Made by a program: the position numbers and the translations under genes
Notes under the pieces: model-generated
The model's database searches: none
What the model was told of the DNA's origin: nothing
The model's input: only the letters and a program-made list of their open reading frames with translations
Part shown: one piece after another, positions 56,265 to 64,000 of the stretch
How the letters are laid out: every line of letters starts with the position of its first letter
Position numbering within the stretch: position 1 is the first letter of the stretch
DNA from: Benincasa hispida
Lineage: Eukaryota; Streptophyta; Magnoliopsida; Cucurbitales; Cucurbitaceae
Assembly (NCBI RefSeq): GCF_009727055.1
Contig: NC_052349.1
Span: forward strand, 31,641,242 to 31,705,241
Length of the DNA: 64,000 nucleotides
Direction of reading: 5' to 3'

Positions 56265-57229
56265 CTCCTGCCTATGAGAGCAGTTCTTTGATTTGCATGG
56301 GTGCAAGTAGCCAGATTGCCGACTCAAACCTACCATTTTGGGGATTCGTCTGATTGGGGAGATGGAAACTTAGTTACATAAGATGGAATTGACTTCTTCC
56401 ACGAAGTAGGGGTAAGTAGATAGATTGCTCCCTTAAGGGCTGATTCTAGGGCTTGAACGATGTGGCACCATACAGCTTCTCATGGCACAAGAGGTGTCCA
56501 CTCATTGTAGGACTATGATGTATTGTTCAATAGAGGGATCAGTGATACTTAAGAAGTTAGATATAACTATAGGGGCAAAACGGTAAATTAGTCCAGTTGT
56601 ACTTATGAGCATCTGTGGAGGGTTATCGTACTCTTGACTAGTTATATCTGATCAACAAAGAAATATATCTGTAGTCAGAAGAGTGCAGCTATTAGTCTTT
56701 AGTGGAGTGTCCGGCAGTTAACAATTGGTGGATCTCGTGACTAAAGAGTTTAGTTAGCTATTTAGGTACCATTGGAGCTTCAAACTACAGGTCCACAAGG
56801 TCCCCTTGGTAGCTTAATGTATTCAAGTTGAGAATTAGCTTTTGGGTCAATTTGAAGTGTTCAAATTGACAAGAGGGAGTTTGATTATATATGATATAAT
56901 TAAATTGGTTCAATTATATATGATATAGTTGACATGATGGATGAGATACATTATTTGAAGGAATTTGATGTAAGTATGATTTATATCAAGTAAAGGAGAA
57001 AATGACTATGGTTTAAATGTTACATATGATGTGATATTGAAATTATAGGTTATAAATATAATATGATAAGTTAATTATTATATTTATTTATAATTAAAAC
57101 GATTATAGGATAATTGTTGGTAGTTTCTCCTTTAACTGTGCATGAAAGTGGAAGGTTTTATTTAGTTTTCATAACTGAAGAATAAAATGAAAAAATGTTT
57201 TCATTTTATAGAGAATCGCATCATTAAGT

Positions 57230-57510
57230 GCACTGTTAATCATTTAGCTCATGAGAGACTACACGACAGCCTTCAACTATTTGTCTAAATGATCATGTAC
57301 ACACGCCTTTGACTAAGCGATCGTGTAGCATTTCACTAATAATCGCGTAGCAAGCAATTCACTAAACGATCGTATAGTTTTCTACTAAACATCGTGTGGC
57401 AAGTGATATTCACTAAACGATCAAGGCTATTTTTCTAAACGATCGTGTACCTACTGTTCTATTAAACGATCAAGCACAAAGTCTATACGATAGGCAGTAT
57501 ACTCTCCCAC
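57230..57510. repeat. Interspersed CGATCG-centred repeats in copia LTR
   Basis: About eight degenerate units of the form AAACGATCGTGTAG recur every 30-50 bp (for example TAAGCGATCGTGTAGC, TAAACGATCGTATAG, TAAACGATCGTGTACC and TAAACGATCAAG). Similar clusters lie at 54,690-54,890, 58,260-58,620, 60,930-61,095 and 61,880-62,300. Confidence 0.75.
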
Positions 57511-57925
57511 TTGCTTGGTCGTTGAGTTCGATCATTGTTTCCTCTAACCCTCTACCAAATTCATAACAGTGCCCACACCTCCTGGATTCTCACCCGAGAA
57601 TACCAAGGTTACTAACTGGTGGTGTACAAGAGGTTACTTGTTCGTGGAGAAATTTGTTCGTGACTATTGGTAAATTGGGTTGGCATTCTAAGCGAAAGCG
57701 AGAGGTAGTTGTTCCAAGTTCTTCATGAAAGCGAGAGATCTGTGAAAGAAGAGTTCTTCAAAGGTGAGTCTCTCACTCCTTATGTATTTAATTACTATAA
57801 CATGTCGTAATTTGTTAGAAAATGCATAACTAGTTTATATGTTTTGAATGCTTGTAATTCTGTCACAATGAATTTCGATCGATCGTGCTTCCGTTCATGG
57901 GTTCTCTTTGACAAGAGTTCCTTCA

Positions 57926-59449
57926 ATTGGTATTAGAGATAGGTTCTGATATTCCAAATCCATTGATGTATAGAAATGCATTTACAGTTTTGGTGGGTAA
58001 ATCATGTTTGCATTCTGTTTAAATGTTAAATATGTTTGTAGATGTGGATTAATGTAGTTTTCTAGGATGATTGCCTCTGAATGGTTGAATTCTTTTACAT
58101 TCAAAGTTAATTGTAAGGGCCCCTGTGTTTTTTGGTATATTAACTTGCAATCGAGTCTGTAATTCAAAGTGTTTGCGTTAGTGTGAGTCGCTCGTGATGA
58201 AGCTTCAAAGCAAGGAGTTGCACATTACTTCGAGGAAGAAGAAGACCAAGCGTTGGTCAAATCGTGTAAAAGATGGGGTAAGCGATCATTGAATATGTGA
58301 TACTCGACAGCAAAGTAGATGTGTGTGCACTAAACGATCGTGTAGCTCAACAAGCTTCATCGTTTAGTCACTGACTACACGATCTTGTAGTAAAAGTTAC
58401 TTAGCGCGTGATCTATGATCGTCTAGATGATCGTGCTTCACAATAATGTAGTCATCTAAACGATCGTTTAGACTTGCGCTATTTAAATTAGTACGCTAAA
58501 CGATTGAATGGCCTCATGCTTCATTGCATTATAAATGGTACTTGATCATAGCTATGGGATCGTGGTTACTCAAGCAATTTACTAAACGATCAGGAAGAAG
58601 TCTTCACCCGAACGGTTCAAGACCCAGTTCACTTGTGAATTGGTTTGCTCAATGGTTTTATGTAATAGATAGAATTTAAATTTCAGTTTTTTTAGGCTAC
58701 TCATCCTGGTCCATTAATTTTTGTGAATGTATATAAGATGTATGTTTTATTATATGTCATATAGTATACCATATAGTTGAAATCCCACCTTAAGTTATGC
58801 ATTGGTCATGCATCATCTCTATATTGTAAGTGTTTTGATATAGTAGTTTACATGATTAAGTTACTTAAAAAGCATGCTCATACATCATATAATATAAGAG
58901 TTTTATTTATGCATGCATTAAGCATAGACATGCATCATTTTTATATTATAAGTGTTATAGTAGAAGGGTGTATGGAAGCATGTATGCTTAGTTCATTACA
59001 AAGTATATAAGAGTTATATATAGTAATGAATGAACGTTGCATGAAGCATGACACATAGGTTAAATTTATAAGAGTTGTAAATACCTAGCTATGCATAGCA
59101 ATGGGAATGGTTTTGGTTGTATCTTTTATAACTGTTATAAGGAAAATTAGAATTAAAATCAATAAGAAAGATATGTATGCGAACTTAGGCCTAAATCATG
59201 TTTTTAAAAGAGTTTTAAAACTTGATAAAGATAGACCTAAGATCACGGTTCTAATGAGATTAGCAACCTAATGTTTAATCTTTTAATCAGTTTAATAGGA
59301 TTAAATTGACTAACAAAAAATTAAATATGTAGCAAATCTATCTATAAGGGACCTTTTGTCTATGGTGAGTTCTGTCTAGGCTGAGGTATTTAAACTGATA
59401 GAAACGGAACACCCCAACCTGGGAACCTACCTGGAAAGGTGAATTAGAT
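57926..59449 (+). mobile_element. Shortened copia internal region (leader only)
   Basis: This starts with a degenerate primer-binding site (TGGTATTAGAGA, 57,928-57,939) and a leader homologous to 61,554 onwards, for example the TAAGGGCCCCT(G/A)TGTTTTT block and CTTGCAATCGAGTCTGTAAT. The leader contains CGATCG-type repeats, including the perfect 18-bp palindrome TCTAAACGATCGTTTAGA (58,455-58,472). No gag or pol frame is found before the next LTR starts at about 59,450. Confidence 0.72.
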
Positions 59450-61553
59450 ATATTTTGGTGTCCTTATTCTCCCGGAGTCTCGTTGTTTGTAATTATACAC
59501 ACTGTTTTATGAATAAAATAACTATTATTTCATTCTGGCGTTTACTCATATCCAATAAACAAAGCTCCATAGTTATCTTATGTAAATTTAAGCATGTGTA
59601 TATGATATACAAGTGGATCATGACTTAGGTGATAACCTAAATAGGTTTGTAGTATAAGGATTAAGGTAGAATACCTGATCCTGGTGACACTACGGATACG
59701 ACCCACTTTGTAGAGGTTTGCAAGTGTTGTAAACTACTATAGATGGTAGATCCTGATCATTCATGTGGAGACATGCGAGCGGGGGTGTCCTATACAAAGA
59801 GTTTGTATAAGATCGAACCACAAGATGACTAGACTTTGTATATAACGTCATTGATACTAGAGACTTACATCTCACCTAAACTACCATAGGTGACACGACC
59901 TCAATCCTGAGTGTTTTGGGAACTCATACCTTTGAGGGCGGTCCTTTTATTAGTATTGGTGAGAGTAGCCAAATTGCCAACTCAACATGTTTACCCTTTT
60001 AAGGACTTGTCTGATTTGGGAGCTGAGAACTCAATATACAAGATGGAATTCACTCCTTTCTCGAAGTATGGATAAGTAGAGAGATTGCTCCCTTAAGGGT
60101 TGATTTCAGGGCTTGAACATAGTGGCCACAACTTCACTTTGGAAGAGAGGACTCTTCATAGTAGGACTATGACTTATGTTCATTAGAGGAATCAATGGTA
60201 CTTAAGAAGTTAGATGTAACTACAGAGGCATAACAGTTATTGGTCCAGCTGTACTTACGAGCGATCTGTGAAGGGTTGTCATACTATTGATTGGTTAAGA
60301 TGGACATATAATATCTGTGGTAAGGAGAGTTCAGTTGTCGGTCTTTAGTGGAGTGCCTGGCAGTTAACGGATGGTGGATCCCGTGACTAAAGATTCTAGT
60401 CAGTTATTCACCTACCATTGGAGCTTCGAGCTACAGGTCCATAAGGTCCCGTTGGTAGCTCAATGGATTCAAGTTGAAGATCAGTTCTTAGTGTTGATTT
60501 GAAATGTTCAAATTGACAAGAGATATTTCGATTATATATGATATAATCGGTATGGTGTATGAGATACATCGAGTGGAGGATTAATGTAAATGAGATTTAT
60601 ATTAAGTGCCATGAAATAGAAAAAGAGCTATGATTTTTATGTTTCATGAGATGAAATATTACCACTATAGGTTATAAATATATTATGGTAAGCTAGTTAT
60701 CATTTATATTTATAATAATATTAATTATTAGATAATTATCTCTTTCTCTCTAATAACCAATTTAGTAGGAGGTTAATGGTAATTTTATGGTAACCGTAAG
60801 TTAAAAGGAAAAATATTTTTCTAATTTTAGTAGGTGACAAAATTGTGATTTGAGATTTCCTCTCTCGGAAAATACTCACGGAGAGTTGTCAAGTAAATTA
60901 GATTTACTAAGGGATGGCTTGGAGTTAGCAAAACGATCGTGGAGTGTTAGTAGGTGATAGACACTCAGCAAAGCGATGAGTTAAATGATAGCATAGCTTT
61001 TGTTAGACTATCGCTGAGCTTTTGTTAAATGATTGGCATCGACCTATACGATGGGTTTTTCCATCTCCCATTTGCTCAATCGTTTAAACGATTTTTGTTC
61101 ATCCATTTTTTTGCCTCAAACCAAGTCCACAAAGAGCCCACCCTCTGGATTCTCACACCGAGAATACCAAGGTAGCCTTCTTGGTGGTGTCATACTCAAC
61201 TCGACATTGTCGAGGTTCTGTGGAGGTTGTTCGTGTTGTTTGGGGAGTTCGTGACCTTGGTGATCGCTGTGTTCGAGTGCGTGGTGTTCGTGCAGTGTAG
61301 CGGTCGTGTTGGACAAGCGTTCGTATGTTGCTGTTTTGCAGTGATCGAGTGTTTGTGATCAAGGAGCTTTATGATGAGTCTGCAAAAGTGTGTTACTCTT
61401 GTTCTTGATCATATGTATAACATGTTGTAATTTCTGTATTTAATGCATAACCGTATGTTTATTTTGAGATTGTAATTGTAAAGTTCGTATATGATTGTAA
61501 TTTGGAATGGTCTTTCCACTGCTCAAGGAAATTTTCGTATTTGATTTCCTTCA
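59450..61553 (+). mobile_element. Large copia LTR, uninterrupted copy
   Basis: About 2.1 kb. The exact left edge is blurred (near TATTTTGGTGTCC, where relatives have TGTTGGAATTGGTGTC). The right end is TTCCTTCA at 61,553, followed by a degenerate primer-binding site (61,556-61,566, TTGATCAGAGC). It contains CGATCG-type repeats near 60,930-61,095. It serves as the 5' LTR of the element that continues to the window end, and could also be the 3' LTR of the shortened element before it. Confidence 0.82.
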
Positions 61554-63276
61554 ATTTGATCAGAGCTAGATTGTTCTGATATTCCAAATTTCAATTTTGT
61601 TTTGAACTTCTTTTACAGTCTTGGTGATTTTTCTGCATTTGTGTTTAATTGTTAAGTACATTTGTGAATGGAGTTAATGAATGTTTACTGGTTTAATTGC
61701 CTTTGTTTAAAGCTTTCTTCAATTATAAAGTATTAATTTGTAAGGGCCCCTATGTTTTTGGGCGTAATTAACTTGCAATTGAGTCTGTAATTCAAAGTGT
61801 TTGAGTTTTTCGAGTCGTTCGTGATGAAATTTTGAAGCATGGAGATGCGGTTCTCAATGAGGAAGAAGACCAAGAGTTGGTCGTATCGTGTAGTCTAAGG
61901 TAAATGATCATTGGGATTTATCTAAACAATGGGGTAAATCGTTTACTTAATGGGGATTTACTCTATCGCATTGCATTGGTTTCCCGATCCCATAGGCGTT
62001 GTAGGTAGACAATCGTAGTGGGAGCATTTGATCGTGAAGTTAGCAAGCCTCATCGCTCAGTTACTACCTACACGATCGCACGGTATACAATACAAAGGCA
62101 CTTGTTAAGCGATTATGTAGGCGATCGTTCTTTGCCACATTGTAGTCGTTTAGACGATCGTATAACGCAAGCGTTCTGCAGAGTGCGCTAGACGATCGCA
62201 TACCTTCATCGCTTAGTACAAGGTATACAATCGTTGCTAAATGATCGTTTAGCTTTAGGGGCATTGGTGAACGATAGAGCGAAGTGTTTGTTCTTTTATG
62301 TAGATGATCGTGGGAGTTTGGTACATGATGGTTGGAGACGCGTTGCTTCAAACGGACGGTTCAAGACCCGGTTCGCCTATTTGAACCAGAGACTCCTTGT
62401 TTTTATAATAGTTAGCTTTTTTTTTTTTTTTTGTGAACTTGAGGCAATTCTACCTGGTTCATCAACATTTGTTTATTATACATGTGATGTATGGTGCTTA
62501 TATGGCAATGTGTTTGAAATATAGTTTAAAAACCCACCTTAGGTTGTGCAATTATTCATGCATCATGTATTATAAATGTTATAATCTAGCATGAAGAAAT
62601 TACTTGAAAGCAAGCGCATGCATCATAAAATATAAGAGTTATATTTTGCATGTCGTGAGCATTATCATGCATCATCCGTTTATTATAAGTATTATAGTAA
62701 GTAGGTGAAGGGCGTGTGTCAACACGTCCTATGGTTTCTATCATTGGTTCACACCATGAGATCATTCTGTACTCCCTCGTGACACCCTGGGATCGTCCCC
62801 CTTCTGATGGGTTTTGTGCAGTTGGTCAAGATCAAGGTTAACTCCAGAAATGGACCGGGTCGCTTTAGGTTTTGCCCCAATCAGATTTTTTCCCTTCGAA
62901 TTGGCTGCTTGGGGTAGATCTCTAGGGCCTAAAATGACGAGTCACACTTATGGGAGATTGTTAAGTAAGTTTATGATCTCTTGGCCAAATCAATGATGGC
63001 TAGTCATTATAGGAGTAAGAATTGTTCTGGTATTAATGACTGGTTGAGAACTTCTCAATTTAGAGGAGGGATAATTGACCTCCCTTCAGTAGCTTCTGTC
63101 CTAAACCTTTGAAGCGTCATTGCGAAACTAGATGTCACACTAGATTCATATTAGTTTTGCTAAAACCTTATTGGATGTAGTTTATTTTACAATGGGTATT
63201 TCCTCAAAAACCTAACGTAGGTCAGTGTGTTTTTCTATTCAGCAACTCGTTAGTATTTTCAATTAGTGCTTTTAAT
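61554..63276 (+). other. Leader of the terminal copia element
   Basis: Non-coding leader of about 1.7 kb after the primer-binding site. It has CGATCG-type repeats (61,880-62,300), a run of T (62,417-62,432) and AT-rich sequence with recurrent CATGCATCAT words. The short open frames here are not supported as genes. Confidence 0.6.
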
Positions 63277-64000
63277 ATGACTGAATACGTACAGTGGAAA
63301 GAATCATGTGAAACGTATTTTGCGGCAAACAACCTTAATTTTGTCATAGTTGAGGAATGTCCCCAAGTCCCAACCCTTGATGCACCATGACATGTTCATA
63401 TGAGGTGTGGATGAAGGCTAATTCGTTGGTCCGACTTCATATTTTGGCAAACATACCTGATGTTTTGGCCAAAAGGGTTGACAATATGGTCATTGCACAC
63501 GAGATCATGGACTCATTGCAAGATTTATTTGAACACCAGTCTTTACTTTTCGAGCATAAAGGGATGGATAACAAAACCAGTAGTGTCAGTTGTTCTGACA
63601 CTGATCCCATTACTCTCCAAAAGAGGAGGAAAGACAATAAATCTGATTTATTGGTCTTGGAGACGTGTTTAGTTGAGAATGATGATTCTGCTTGGATCTT
63701 AGATTCGGGTGCTACCAATCATGTCAGTTCCTCTTACCAAGGATTCAGTTCCTAGAAGTTGCCACAGGGAGAGATGACTCTACGAGTCAATACTGGTGAG
63801 GTTGTTTCAGCTGTTGCTGTAGGCAGGCTAGAGTTATTTGTTGACAAGAAACGTTATTTGTTACTAGATAATATTTTCATAGTTCCTCATATTAAGAGGA
63901 ACTTGATCTCGGTTTCTTGTCTCATTAAACAAGGGTATACATCTCCTTTATTGAGAATAAATGTTTATTTTCAAGAATGGAATGGAGATTGGTTATGGTT
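63277..64000 (+). pseudogene. Copia gag-protease relic, runs off the window
   Basis: The gag starts at 63,277 (MTEYVQWKESCETYFAANNL, VEECPQVPTLDAP). After a stop and frame shift near 63,388 it continues as YEVWMKANSLVRLHILANI and MVIAHEIMDSLQDLFEHQ. About 60 codons later comes the start of the protease, LLVLETCLVEN then AWILDSGATNHVSSSYQGFS, with the catalytic DSG intact. The gag C-terminus with the zinc knuckle is therefore deleted. A stop follows at 63,753. The frame then continues with EMTLRVNTGEVVSAVAVGRL and IKRNLISVSCLIKQGY up to the window end, where integrase should follow. The family is certain; the copy is not functional. Confidence 0.9.

Larger units (their letters stand above)
51939..57925 (+). 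mobile_element. Large copia 5' LTR carrying two nested solo LTRs
   Basis: The host LTR survives in three pieces, 51,939-52,376, 54,144-54,223 and 56,270-57,925, about 2.17 kb in total. The start is TGTTGGGGTTGATGCC and the end is TTCCTTCA, next to a primer-binding site. The pieces align consecutively with the intact relative at 59,450-61,553, which shows that the material between them was inserted later. It lies in the RNase H region of the preceding copia element; the right flank of that insertion is not visible in the window. Confidence 0.85.

Noticed and set aside
57230..57510. CRISPR-like array
   Set aside because: The CGATCG units are degenerate, with irregular spacing and non-unique spacers, and the context is a plant retrotransposon LTR.

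Overview
This is a plant nuclear window: AT-rich, with intron-bearing genes, Ty1/copia and Ty3-type retrotransposons, a CACTA DNA transposon, MATE transporter exons and a membrane-anchored leucine-rich-repeat receptor-like protein (RLP). Several repeat families (the ~2 kb copia LTRs, the short MITEs) look to me like Cucurbitaceae repeats. That assignment comes from memory and could not be checked here. No tRNA, rRNA or CRISPR array was seen.

The framework is a direct segmental duplication. Unit A (from base 1, or further left, to about 21,000) and unit B (31,913 to about 49,183) carry the same blocks in the same order: MATE exons 1 and 2, a small copia LTR, a minus-strand copia gag with its LTR, a scrap of RLP 3' end, a copia reverse-transcriptase/RNase H scrap, an RLP internal scrap, a larger RLP copy, then a copia LTR and gag. 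The MATE copies are dead in both units and share two frame shifts, so they died before the duplication. The RLP is a full 950-residue open frame in unit B (44,335-47,187) and a multiply deleted pseudogene in unit A. It is the only gene here that looks functional.

Unit A also holds a 10.1 kb CACTA element (1,259-11,382, target duplication ATA) in MATE intron 1. It carries a decayed TNPD transposase and a second gene ending in a Ulp1-type cysteine protease domain. A solo LTR (2,915-4,878) splits its transposase. Unit B carries its own later insertion, a solo LTR of TGTAAC type (36,121-38,255, target duplication CAACA).

Between the units (21,001-31,912) lie a non-autonomous Ty3/Athila-like element with no pol, a copia LTR fragment, MITEs and AT-rich DNA without recognisable genes. 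From 47,896 to the end the window is a retrotransposon nest: a decayed copia element is cut at 51,938 by a second copia LTR, which itself received two solo LTRs (52,377-54,138 and 54,224-56,264), each with a perfect 5-bp target duplication. A shortened internal region, another LTR and another copia internal region that runs off the window follow. Many degenerate copies of a palindromic CGATCG-centred motif mark these LTRs and leaders. An N at 55,754 flanked by a 52-bp duplication is probably an assembly join.

I see no clearly undescribed biological system. The most informative signals are the reconstructable insertion history, the shared compensating frame shifts in the MATE relics, the contrast between intact and decayed RLP copies, and the palindromic repeats in the copia LTRs.
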